Assembly: GCA_964443435.1 (NCBI GenBank)
Contig: CAYUCW010000015.1
Location: 1 to 39,927, forward strand
Reading direction: 5' to 3'
DNA length: 39,927 nt
Origin: Pseudaquidulcibacter sp964443435
GTDB taxonomy: Bacteria > Pseudomonadota > Alphaproteobacteria > Caulobacterales > Aquidulcibacteraceae
Below, piece by piece: positions 1 to 7,385 of this stretch (the stretch's first letter is position 1; each line of letters starts with the position of its first letter). Below the pieces are notes generated by a model. The model did not search any database, had not been told where the DNA came from, and was given only the letters and a program-made list of their open reading frames with translations. A program made the translations under genes and the position numbers.

Positions 1-839
1 ATTCGATTTCTAAATTCATGGGCTTTATAAACCCCCAAAACATCAACCTTATCCGAAAAGAAGCTTAATTCCTCAAGGGCAAGTTTTACATTATCTTGAT
101 TTGGGTGGCCTTCAATATCGACATAAAATTGGGTCGCGTTAAAGCTGCCTTCAATTTGATAGCTTTCAAGCTTCATCATATTTATGCCATTTGTCGCAAA
201 ACCGCCCAATGCTTTGTAAAGTGAAGCCGGAATATTGCGAACCCGAAACACAAAACTTGTTATAAATTTTTGGTCTTTTTCAAATTCGGCATCATTGGGT
301 TTTGCCGATAAAATTACAAACCTTGTTGCATTATGATGTTCATCTTCAACATTGGCTTTTAAAATTGGTAAATCATATTGTTCGGCCGCAAGTTTTGTGC
401 CGATTGCCGCAATATTTACATTATTAAGTTCTGAAATTTCACGAACCGCGCCTGCGGTATCGGCGGTGACAACCGCTTCCGCGCCAAGTTCAGCAATAAT
501 TTTGCGGCATTGCCCAAGTGCCATTGGGTGCGATCTGATTTTTTTAATATCCGAAAGCTGTGCCCCTTTTGCGCCAACTAATTGATGATGAATCGGTGCA
601 AAATATTCGCCCACAATATGAAGCCCTGCGGCAGGTAATAAATGATGCACATCACTTACGCGCCCGGCAAGCGTATTTTCAATTGCAATCATGGCAAGCG
701 CAGCAGTTCCCGATTTAACGGCCGCAAACGCATCTTCAAATGTTTTACAAGGCAAAGCCGTATATTCAGGACATGCAATATTTGCCGCCATATGACTATT
801 TGCACCATTTTCGCCTTGGAACGCTATATATTTAGCCAT
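1..839 (-). CDS. pheA: Prephenate dehydratase, C-terminus cut by window edge
   Basis: Converts prephenate to phenylpyruvate in phenylalanine synthesis, in the cytoplasm. Reading the minus strand from ATG at 839 gives about 279 residues with no stop before base 1. This is close to the full length of a stand-alone PheA, so only a few C-terminal residues should be missing. The start reads MAKYIAFQGENGANSHMAA, the family's opening strand. The C-terminal third is an ACT domain with the stretch KLESYQIEGSFNATQFYIDI. The ESRP motif of enterobacterial PheA is ESYQ here, a variant I associate with alphaproteobacterial enzymes. The ATG overlaps the end of kdsB by 8 bases, so the two are very likely co-transcribed and translationally coupled. 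The assignment is firm; feedback regulation by phenylalanine is inferred only from the ACT domain. Confidence 0.93.
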   Translation of the reverse strand, partial: MAKYIAFQGENGANSHMAANIACPEYTALPCKTFEDAFAAVKSGTAALAMIAIENTLAGRVSDVHHLLPAAGLHIVGEYFAPIHHQLVGAKGAQLSDIKKIRSHPMALGQCRKIIAELGAEAVVTADTAGAVREISELNNVNIAAIGTKLAAEQYDLPILKANVEDEHHNATRFVILSAKPNDAEFEKDQKFITSFVFRVRNIPASLYKALGGFATNGINMMKLESYQIEGSFNATQFYVDIEGHPNQDNVKLALEELSFFSDKVDVLGVYKAHEFRNR

Positions 840-1596
840 TATTATTCCTATAAAATTCTCTTGCAGTTTCTAAGTTTTCGGGTGTGTCCACGCCTTTTGG
901 AAATTCTTTTACTACACCTGCATATATTTTCATACCAAGCTCTAGGGCACGTAATTGCTCAAGCTTTTCTCTTTGTTCAAGCTTTGATGGCTTGGCTGTG
1001 ACAAAATTACGCAGTGCTTCGCGCTTATATAAATATAGCCCGACATGGCGATAAATATCACCTTCACCCCAAGGCGCATTGGCGCGTGTGAAATAAAGGC
1101 ATTGACCACCCTTGGTTTCATCAAAATTTGCAATAATTGCTTTGACTAAATTCGGGTCTTGCTTTTCATTTTCATCATTTGAAGGCGACACCAAAGTTAT
1201 AATATCGGCATCTCTATTTGCCTTAAAACATTCGATGGCAATATCAATAATCTTAGGGTCAAATGTTGGCATATCGCCTTGTAAATTTATGACAATATCA
1301 AAGAAATTCTCTTTATCTATCAAATCGATAGCCGCCAAAACTCTATCTGAACCTGATGGCAATAATGGGTCGGTTAGAACCGCTTTTGCACCCACGGATT
1401 CAGACGGCGCGATAATTTCTTCATCCCCTGCCGCGACCAAAATATCCTTTATGCTTGATTGTAAAGCGCGTTCAATTACGCGGGCAATCATTGGTTTACC
1501 CTCTATGTCGGCAAGCGGCTTATTAGGTAATCTTGTGGCGGCAAGCCGTGCAGGAATCACTATAATGGGATTGAAATTTTGATAGTCTTTTGACAA
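832..1596 (-). CDS. kdsB: 3-deoxy-manno-octulosonate cytidylyltransferase
   Basis: Activates Kdo to CMP-Kdo for lipopolysaccharide core synthesis, in the cytoplasm. The 254-residue length is normal for KdsB. The N-terminal nucleotide-binding segment reads VIPARLAATRLPNKPLADI, followed by GKPMIARV. The motif NLQGDMPTFDP lies near residue 105, and VGLYLYKREALRNF lies in the second half. The start appears to be TTG at 1596, because no in-frame ATG precedes the conserved IPAR strand; a weak GGA lies upstream. The gene runs into pheA with an 8-base overlap and is divergent from a cytochrome c gene. This order (cytochrome c / kdsB / pheA) is one I know from other alphaproteobacteria. It implies an LPS-bearing outer membrane. 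Confidence 0.95.
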   Translation of the reverse strand: MSKDYQNFNPIIVIPARLAATRLPNKPLADIEGKPMIARVIERALQSSIKDILVAAGDEEIIAPSESVGAKAVLTDPLLPSGSDRVLAAIDLIDKENFFDIVINLQGDMPTFDPKIIDIAIECFKANRDADIITLVSPSNDENEKQDPNLVKAIIANFDETKGGQCLYFTRANAPWGEGDIYRHVGLYLYKREALRNFVTAKPSKLEQREKLEQLRALELGMKIYAGVVKEFPKGVDTPENLETAREFYRNNNG

Positions 1597-1810
1597 GATT
1601 TAGATCCAAATTCGATAATTAAAACCAAAAAAATAGTCTTTTTAAATATTAAAACTATTGTTTTTTAACTTTCTTAAGTCTTTTTATACATATTTTTTGT
1701 TAAATCTACTGAATAATATTGCAAATGCGCTGCAAAGAATATTGATAGAGAGGCGCGTCCGTGCAATATGCATAAAAATTATTACTAGAATTTTTGGGGG
1801 CATTTGCCGA
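1597..1810. promoter_or_regulatory. Divergent intergenic region between kdsB and cytochrome c
   Basis: This very AT-rich gap of about 210 bases must hold the promoters of kdsB-pheA (minus) and the cytochrome gene (plus). A reading frame continues upstream from the cytochrome start to about 1658. However, its translation has no signal-like features, and the GGGGG at 1796-1800 supports initiation at 1811. No FNR-type palindrome (TTGAT-N4-ATCAA) was found. I cannot place -35 and -10 boxes with confidence. Confidence 0.4.
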
Positions 1811-2512
1811 ATGAAAAAATCTTTGTGGATGAATATGGTTCTTGGTGGCTTAATTGCAACAGGACTTGGTATTATGGCTATCGGAACTTTTTCTGATTCT
1901 CTTTATAAAACAAATCAAGAAGCCGAAGGCTATCCTTTTGAAGCAGACGTGGCTAGTGCTGGTGGTGGTGAAACCGCAGGCCCTGAATTAATGCCTGACT
2001 GGGGTACTTTATTCGCTGACCCTGCAAAACTTGCTGAATTTACTGCACAAGGTGAAAAAGCGACTGGCGTTTGTAAATCATGCCATGATTTATCACCTGC
2101 TGGCGCAAATAATACTGGTCCTGGTCTTGCTGGAATCGTTGGAAGGAAGTCTGGAACGCACGCAGGCTTTGCATATTCTGACGCAATGAAAGCCCATGCA
2201 GTGCCTTGGACTTATGATGAATTATATTTATTCTTAAAAAATCCAAAAGCTTTGGTAAAAGGCACTTCAATGTCTTATGCGGGTATGCCAAAAAGTGAAA
2301 ATCGAATTGCCGTTGTTGCATATTTAAAATCTATATCGCCTAATGCACCTGCTATTCCTGCGCCAGATCCAACACGCGACCCGGCAAAAGCTGCGGCTGC
2401 GGCGGCGGCTCCTGAAGCGGCGGGCAATGAAGTTGCGGCGGCAAATGAAGTTTCTTCTGCGCCAGAAGCTGCTGCAAATGCCGTGGATGCAAGCGCACCT
2501 GCTAAAAAATAA
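1811..2512 (+). CDS. Membrane-anchored class I cytochrome c (CycM-like)
   Basis: Periplasmic electron carrier held in the inner membrane by an uncleaved N-terminal helix; CycM-type proteins pass electrons from the bc1 complex to a terminal oxidase. From ATG 1811 (GGGGG ten bases upstream) the protein has 233 residues. A hydrophobic segment spans about residues 8-26, and the haem motif CKSCH is at 88-92. The family stretch NTGPGLAGIVGRKSG follows, and the likely axial methionine is M154 in GTSMSYAGM. After the cytochrome fold, from about residue 175, comes a roughly 55-residue tail of mostly Ala, Pro, Glu and Asn, probably unstructured. The upstream neighbour kdsB is divergent, and a strong terminator follows. 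The family call is secure; the partner oxidase is not visible here. Confidence 0.92.
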   Translation: MKKSLWMNMVLGGLIATGLGIMAIGTFSDSLYKTNQEAEGYPFEADVASAGGGETAGPELMPDWGTLFADPAKLAEFTAQGEKATGVCKSCHDLSPAGANNTGPGLAGIVGRKSGTHAGFAYSDAMKAHAVPWTYDELYLFLKNPKALVKGTSMSYAGMPKSENRIAVVAYLKSISPNAPAIPAPDPTRDPAKAAAAAAAPEAAGNEVAAANEVSSAPEAAANAVDASAPAKK

Positions 2513-2542
2513 TATGATTTACTAATTGAATGTATTTTTATT

Positions 2543-2570
2543 AAAGCCCCGATAGTTTCGGGGCTTTTTT
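2543..2570 (+). terminator. Rho-independent terminator after cytochrome c
   Basis: A 10-base-pair stem (AAAGCCCCGA / TCGGGGCTTT) with a five-base loop is followed by a run of T. It lies 30 bases after the cytochrome stop and separates it from the uronate transporter. Confidence 0.93.
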
Positions 2571-2629
2571 GTATTGTATTATCTAATCTTTTTAGATAAA
2601 TTAACAATGAAATAAAGCAAATAACCATA

Positions 2630-2658
2630 TTGCCACCGGTGTCAGTATAGGTTATATA
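2630..2658 (+). promoter_or_regulatory. Predicted LacI-type operator over the transporter promoter
   Basis: The palindrome TGCCACCGGTGTCA (2631-2644) matches the sites before uxaC and the receptor in its CACCGGTGTC core. A promoter-like pair TTGCCA (2630-2635), 17 bases, TATATA (2653-2658) places the palindrome across the -35 box. Binding would block RNA polymerase. The transporter ATG is 36 bases beyond the palindrome. The operator call rests on repetition at three sites and on the LacI-type gene in the same locus. Confidence 0.7.
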
Positions 2659-2680
2659 GAAAAAAACTGAGGGAGACAAA

Positions 2681-3973
2681 ATGTCTACAGAAACGACTAA
2701 CAATACAGGTCTGCAAAAGCCAACTAATTTTAGATGGGTTATTTGCGGTCTATTACTAGCTGCTATGGCTATTAACTATATCCATCGCCAAACATTCGGT
2801 CTTTTAAAAGACAATTTAATGTTGGAATTTAATTGGAATGAGACTGACTATTCAAATGTAGTAATTGCATTCCAAGTAGCATATGCGCTTGGTTACGTAA
2901 GCTTTGGTGCAATTATTGATAAAATCGGCTCTAAGCTTGGCTATACGATTGCTTTCGTACTTTGGACGACTGCGCATACTTTGACTGGTTTTACTGCAAC
3001 AACTTTACAAATTGTCTTAGCGCGTATTGGTTTAGGGTTTGGTGAAGCAGGTTCATTCCCTGCAAGCTTGAAAACAATTGCCAATTGGTTCCCACAAAAA
3101 GAGCGTGCTTATGCGGCGGGTTGGTTTAATGCGGGCGCAAATATTGGTGCAATTATTGCCCCAATCGTTGTTCCGCTTTTAACACTTGCTTATGGATGGC
3201 AGTCTTCATTTATTGTAACCGGTGCTTTATCCTTCATATGGGTAATTCTTTGGATTAAATTATTTAAAAACAATCCTGCTGAGCATAAAAGCGTAAACGA
3301 AGCAGAGCTTGCACTTATTAATTCGGATCCTCCTGAAACAACAACTAAAGTTCCTTGGCTTAAAATTGTTACTGTTAAAGAAACTTGGGCATTTGCCTTG
3401 GGTAAATTCATGATTGACCCAATTTGGTGGTTCTATTTATTCTGGCTTCCTGGTTATTTAGGCAAAAACTTTGGCCTTGACCTAAAAACTTTCGGCCCAC
3501 CAATTGTTGCAATTTATCTTATTTCAGATGTTGGTTCTGTACTTGGTGGTTGGGTTTCTTCAAACTTCATTAAGCGCGGTATGAGTGTCAATCTTGCGCG
3601 CAAGATTACATTATTAATATTTGCAATTTGCGTATTACCTATATTCTTACTACAGAATGTAACTAATCTTTGGATTGCTGTATTGATTATTGGTGTTGCT
3701 GCGGCAGCCCACCAAGCATTCTCTGCTAATCTATTTACATTACCTTCTGACTTATTCCCTAGATCTGCGGTTGGTTCTGTAATTGGTTTTGGTGGTATGG
3801 TTGGCGCAATTGGCGGTATCGTATTCTCTAATATTATTGGTAAAACTCTTGATGCCACTCAATCATATACAACATTATTTATGATTGCAGGAAGTGCATA
3901 TTTAGTAGCTTTATTAATTATACAATTACTTACTCCTAAGCTTGAAAAAGTTTCGCTGGATAAAGTACTGTAA
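2681..3973 (+). CDS. MFS hexuronate transporter (ExuT-like, ACS family)
   Basis: Inner-membrane symporter, probably importing galacturonate, glucuronate or short uronates. The 430 residues contain about twelve hydrophobic segments. The first includes AMAINYIHRQTFGLL, at the position where anion:cation symporters of the ExuT/GudP group carry an aromatic/Arg motif. The loop between helices 2 and 3 reads GAIIDKIGSKLG, the usual MFS signature. GFGEAGSFPASLKTIANWFP is the family's conserved stretch after it. A ribosome site GGGAGA sits at 2671-2676. The gene has its own operator-promoter and its own terminator, so it is transcribed alone. Its setting among uxaC, kduI, kduD and kdgK supports a uronate substrate. 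The exact sugar cannot be read from sequence. Confidence 0.87.
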   Translation: MSTETTNNTGLQKPTNFRWVICGLLLAAMAINYIHRQTFGLLKDNLMLEFNWNETDYSNVVIAFQVAYALGYVSFGAIIDKIGSKLGYTIAFVLWTTAHTLTGFTATTLQIVLARIGLGFGEAGSFPASLKTIANWFPQKERAYAAGWFNAGANIGAIIAPIVVPLLTLAYGWQSSFIVTGALSFIWVILWIKLFKNNPAEHKSVNEAELALINSDPPETTTKVPWLKIVTVKETWAFALGKFMIDPIWWFYLFWLPGYLGKNFGLDLKTFGPPIVAIYLISDVGSVLGGWVSSNFIKRGMSVNLARKITLLIFAICVLPIFLLQNVTNLWIAVLIIGVAAAAHQAFSANLFTLPSDLFPRSAVGSVIGFGGMVGAIGGIVFSNIIGKTLDATQSYTTLFMIAGSAYLVALLIIQLLTPKLEKVSLDKVL

Positions 3974-3997
3974 TAAATAACATATAAAGTAAAAATA

Positions 3998-4021
3998 ATG
4001 GGCGGATTTCCGCCCATTTTT
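3998..4021 (+). terminator. Terminator after the uronate transporter
   Basis: ATGGGCGG, a four-base ATTT loop and CCGCCCAT form an eight-pair hairpin, followed by five T. It lies 25 bases after the transporter stop. Confidence 0.9.
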
Positions 4022-4059
4022 CGTTTAACTATTTTTATATGGTATAAAAGGGAAGTTAC

Positions 4060-4995
4060 ATGCATAATATTAAATATTTTATCTTGGCAAGCGTTATTAG
4101 TTCTATTTTTTCGGCTAATGCTTTTGCACAAAACTCTAATGAACAGACCTCTAATGAGCGCCGTATATTCCTTATTGGCGATTCAACCATGCAGAACCGA
4201 ACTGGTTGGGGTGCGCAGTTTTGCGATAAGCATGTAACGCCAAAACTTACTTGTGTTAATCTTGCGCGTGGCGGAAGATCTTCTAAATCTTATCGTGTTG
4301 AAGGACTTTGGGATCAAGCAATTACCCAAATCAAGCAAACTGGTTTTGAAAAAACTTATGTCCTTATTCAATTTGGGCATAATGACGCTTCAAGAAGGCC
4401 TGAGCGCGCAACAGATATGAAAACCGAGTTCCCTGTTAATCTTACTAATTTCGTAAATGAAGTAAAAAGCGCGGGGGCGATTCCAGTTCTTGTTACGCCA
4501 ATTACAAAACGTAGTTTTAAAGATAATGTTTTAATAAATGACATGCGCCCTTGGTCAGAAGAAGTTCTTAAAGTTGCCAAAAGCACAAATGTTCAATTTA
4601 TTGACTTAAACCTAAGCTCAGCTAAAGCGGTGCAAGAAATGGGTATTATGGCATCTTTCGATCTTGCAGTAGCGCCGCCCCCACCAGAATTAATTGAAGC
4701 TGGAAAAACTGGAACTACTATTGAAATGCCAAGACGTGGTCCACCAAATAATGGGCAAGGAAATGGCTCTCCACGTCCAGATGGACAAGGCCCTGCGCGT
4801 CCCGAAGGACAAGGCCCTAATCCTAATGGAAATCCGCAAGATAGACCAAATAATCAAGCACGAAATAATGATAGACCAACACCGTTTTTTGACTATACTC
4901 ATATTGGTCAAAAAGGTGCAGAAGTTTTCTCTAAAATCGTAGTAAAAGATTTAAAGCAAACTATCCCTGACCTTTCAAAATATTTGGTTGAATAG
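4060..4995 (+). CDS. Exported rhamnogalacturonan acetylesterase-like SGNH hydrolase with low-complexity insert
   Basis: Probably removes O-acetyl groups from the rhamnogalacturonan part of pectin, in the periplasm or outside the cell. A signal peptide covers residues 1-23 (cut after ANAFA). The SGNH blocks are all present: GDS at 40-42 with nucleophile Ser42; LARGGRSSKSY near 69-78 with the block II Gly; FGHND at 105-109 with Asn108; and DYTH at 278-281 with Asp278 and His281. This order matches family CE12. Unusually, residues about 206-275 between the core and the DxxH block are rich in Pro, Gly, Asn and Gln. They include two copies of an eight-residue repeat RP(D/E)GQGP(A/N), with a 12-base DNA repeat at 4783 and 4807. 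The next gene starts nine bases on, so these two exported esterases form an operon. Confidence 0.83.
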   Translation: MHNIKYFILASVISSIFSANAFAQNSNEQTSNERRIFLIGDSTMQNRTGWGAQFCDKHVTPKLTCVNLARGGRSSKSYRVEGLWDQAITQIKQTGFEKTYVLIQFGHNDASRRPERATDMKTEFPVNLTNFVNEVKSAGAIPVLVTPITKRSFKDNVLINDMRPWSEEVLKVAKSTNVQFIDLNLSSAKAVQEMGIMASFDLAVAPPPPELIEAGKTGTTIEMPRRGPPNNGQGNGSPRPDGQGPARPEGQGPNPNGNPQDRPNNQARNNDRPTPFFDYTHIGQKGAEVFSKIVVKDLKQTIPDLSKYLVE

Positions 4996-5004
4996 GGATT
5001 ATTA

Positions 5005-6609
5005 ATGAAGAAACGGGACTTTGTAAAAACACTTGGCGCAATAAGCTTATTTCAAGCTATGGAACTAAGAAGTGCTTTTGCAAGTCCCAATTTGGTTTCA
5101 TCTCTCAATGGTACAAAGCCGATTGTAAATACTATTTATGGGCCAGTAATTGGCAAAAATATAAATAATATTTCAGTATTCAAAGGCATTCCCTATGCAA
5201 TTGCACAAAGGTTTAAAGCACCAATTGAAACGCCCAAATGGACGATTGCTAAAGAAGCATTTGATTATGGCGCATCAAGCCCACAATCAAGCAAAGAAGA
5301 TGCAAATCAAAGCGAAGATTGCCTATATTTAAATATTTGGTCGCCAAAGCTTGATAATAAAAAGCGCGCGGTCATGTTTTATATACATGGTGGCGCCTAT
5401 TCTAATGGATCTGGTTCTCACGCCTTATATGACGGCACAAGCCTTGCGGAAGCTTATGATGTTGTTGTCGTTACCATAAATCATAGATTAAATGCTTTTG
5501 GATATTTATATCTTGCACATCTTGAACGGCTTATTAAAGGCACAAATGAATTCGCCGTGTCTGGCAATGCAGGGCAGCTTGATATAATTGCCGCACTTAA
5601 ATGGGTGAAACAGAATATAATAAATTTTGGCGGTAATCCAAATAATATAATGGTTTTTGGACAATCAGGTGGTGGCGCAAAAATAGCAAGCCTTATGGCT
5701 ACACCTATTGCCGACGGGCTTTTCCAAAAAGCCGCGACCATGTCAGGACAGCAAGTAACCGCATCGGGCCCTAATAATGCGACCGCACGGTCAAAAGCCT
5801 ATCTTGAAAAATTAGGCATAGCCATAAATTCCGATGCTTTTGATAAAATTAAAGCTGTTTCAAGCCGAGACTTAGTTGCGGCATTATCGGCGCGTGACCC
5901 TATTGCTTCGGGTTCTGTTTATTTTGGCCCAGTTCTTGATAATCAGATATTATTCAGACATCCATTTTATCCCGATGCCGCAAAACAATCATTAAGAATC
6001 CCAATGATTATTGGCAATACCCAAGAAGAAACAATGGCATTTCTTGGTAATGACCCAAATCTTTCTTCATTAAGATGGGAAGATTTACCGGAAAAGCTTC
6101 CGCCGCAATATCGGGTTGATATAAACCCATTTATTGTGATTGAAAAATATAGGAAGCTATACCCTGATTACACGCCTGCACAAATTTATATAGCGGCAAC
6201 CACCGCCGGAAGATCTTGGCGCGGAGCGATTATTGAGCTTGAAGAACGCGCAAAGGCAGGTGCACCGGCTTATGGTTATAATATTAATTGGGCATCTTCA
6301 AAAGATGGCGGCAAATGGGGTTCACCTCACACAATTGATATTGCATTAGCATTTAAAAATACCCATGTTCCATCTCAATATATAGAAGATAATGCCGAAG
6401 CTAGACTTATGGCAAATTATGTCTCAGAAGCCTTTGTAAGCCTTGCAAAAACTGGCAAGCCAAGTGGCGGCTTCCCTAAATGGAAGCTTTATACAATGCA
6501 AAATCGTGAAACTATGATTTTTGATATTCCGCCCAAAATGGTCAATGATCCACGCGGTGAAGAAAGAAAATTATTTGAACAAGTGCCTTTCATACAGCAT
6601 GGCACTTAA
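5005..6609 (+). CDS. Exported type-B carboxylesterase
   Basis: An alpha/beta hydrolase of the carboxylesterase / para-nitrobenzyl esterase family, 534 residues, the usual length. The opening MKKRDFVKTLGAISL resembles a twin-arginine signal with Lys-Arg in place of Arg-Arg, followed by a weak hydrophobic stretch to about residue 27. Export by Tat or Sec is therefore likely but not certain. Family signatures are EDCLYLNIW near 104-112, the oxyanion segment IHGGAYSNGSG near 128-137, and the nucleophile elbow GQSGGG with Ser221. Most relatives have GESAGG there. The likely acid is Glu341 or Glu342 in NTQEE, and the likely base is His442. It starts nine bases after the acetylesterase. A role in removing ester groups from plant-wall oligomers is inferred from position only. 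Its stop abuts the stop of the opposite-strand hydrolase. Confidence 0.85.
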   Translation: MKKRDFVKTLGAISLFQAMELRSAFASPNLVSSLNGTKPIVNTIYGPVIGKNINNISVFKGIPYAIAQRFKAPIETPKWTIAKEAFDYGASSPQSSKEDANQSEDCLYLNIWSPKLDNKKRAVMFYIHGGAYSNGSGSHALYDGTSLAEAYDVVVVTINHRLNAFGYLYLAHLERLIKGTNEFAVSGNAGQLDIIAALKWVKQNIINFGGNPNNIMVFGQSGGGAKIASLMATPIADGLFQKAATMSGQQVTASGPNNATARSKAYLEKLGIAINSDAFDKIKAVSSRDLVAALSARDPIASGSVYFGPVLDNQILFRHPFYPDAAKQSLRIPMIIGNTQEETMAFLGNDPNLSSLRWEDLPEKLPPQYRVDINPFIVIEKYRKLYPDYTPAQIYIAATTAGRSWRGAIIELEERAKAGAPAYGYNINWASSKDGGKWGSPHTIDIALAFKNTHVPSQYIEDNAEARLMANYVSEAFVSLAKTGKPSGGFPKWKLYTMQNRETMIFDIPPKMVNDPRGEERKLFEQVPFIQHGT

Positions 6610-7380
6610 TTAAAGTTTTGCTTGAATCCATTTTTCTGCAAGCTCTGGCCAGCTTGCCTGTGAACCATCTAAGTGCCTTAAGCAAAAACCATGTGGGGCA
6701 TCGGTAAAAATATGGGCGTCAAGATTTAATGATAAATCCCGAGCGGTTTTTATAAAATTAAGCGCATGCTCAATCGGAACAATATTATCATGTAGTGCAT
6801 AACATAAAAAGACAGGGCATTTTGGTATCCCATGCTTTTCATTAAATATTCCAATTGGCCAATCATTATAAAAATCTTGCTTTTCTTTTGGTGGGAAATC
6901 TGGTTTTCCTACTGGATACTTATAATCCTTATGATTAGCATTTATTGGTGCATAAGCAATGATTGCCCCTTTAATATCATAATCCTGACATGCCAAAACA
7001 CCTGATAAATGACCACCAGATGAAAGACCACAAATGAATATAGGCGCGGTTTTAGCTTTTAAATATTCAAGCGCTAATAACCCATCTTTAAGCGCAATAT
7101 CACTTCCGTTATTATCATTTGGCAATCTATGAACCAATATATAGGCATTAAAACCCTTTTCATTTAGCCAATTGGCGATTTCTACCCCTTCGGAATCATA
7201 CATTAATTGTAAATAGCCACCGCCCATTAAAACTAATACATTTGCTTTTGGATTTGCCACTATAAATGCATGTATCTCTGGCCGTGTAATGGTTTTAATA
7301 ATTCGGTCTGGGTAAGTATTTTCAATTAAGTTTTCTTGACCATTTTCAAGAATAATAATTTCATCAGGCTTAAGTTTCAT
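6610..7380 (-). CDS. Cytoplasmic alpha/beta hydrolase (acetyl-esterase-like)
   Basis: 256 residues with no signal peptide, so it acts inside the cell. The oxyanion-hole strand reads LMGGGYLQLMYDSEG near 51-65. The nucleophile motif is GLSSGG with Ser120. Asp198 in ALHDNIVP and His230 in DAPHGF complete a plausible triad. This layout is that of BD-FAE / acetylxylan-esterase-like hydrolases. It starts five bases after the stop of the reductase gene, so the two share a transcript. I infer removal of acetyl or other ester groups from imported uronate oligomers, but the substrate is unknown. It is convergent with the carboxylesterase, with stop codons directly adjacent and no terminator between. 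Confidence 0.75.
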   Translation of the reverse strand: MKLKPDEIIILENGQENLIENTYPDRIIKTITRPEIHAFIVANPKANVLVLMGGGYLQLMYDSEGVEIANWLNEKGFNAYILVHRLPNDNNGSDIALKDGLLALEYLKAKTAPIFICGLSSGGHLSGVLACQDYDIKGAIIAYAPINANHKDYKYPVGKPDFPPKEKQDFYNDWPIGIFNEKHGIPKCPVFLCYALHDNIVPIEHALNFIKTARDLSLNLDAHIFTDAPHGFCLRHLDGSQASWPELAEKWIQAKL

Positions 7381-7385
7381 AATAT

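Noticed and set aside
1112..1582. Open frame of 156 codons on the plus strand over kdsB
   Set aside because: It lies antisense to a well-conserved enzyme and its translation shows no recognisable features.
1658..1810. N-terminal extension of the cytochrome c frame
   Set aside because: The added 51 residues resemble translated AT-rich spacer. The GGGGG site and membrane anchor support the start at 1811.
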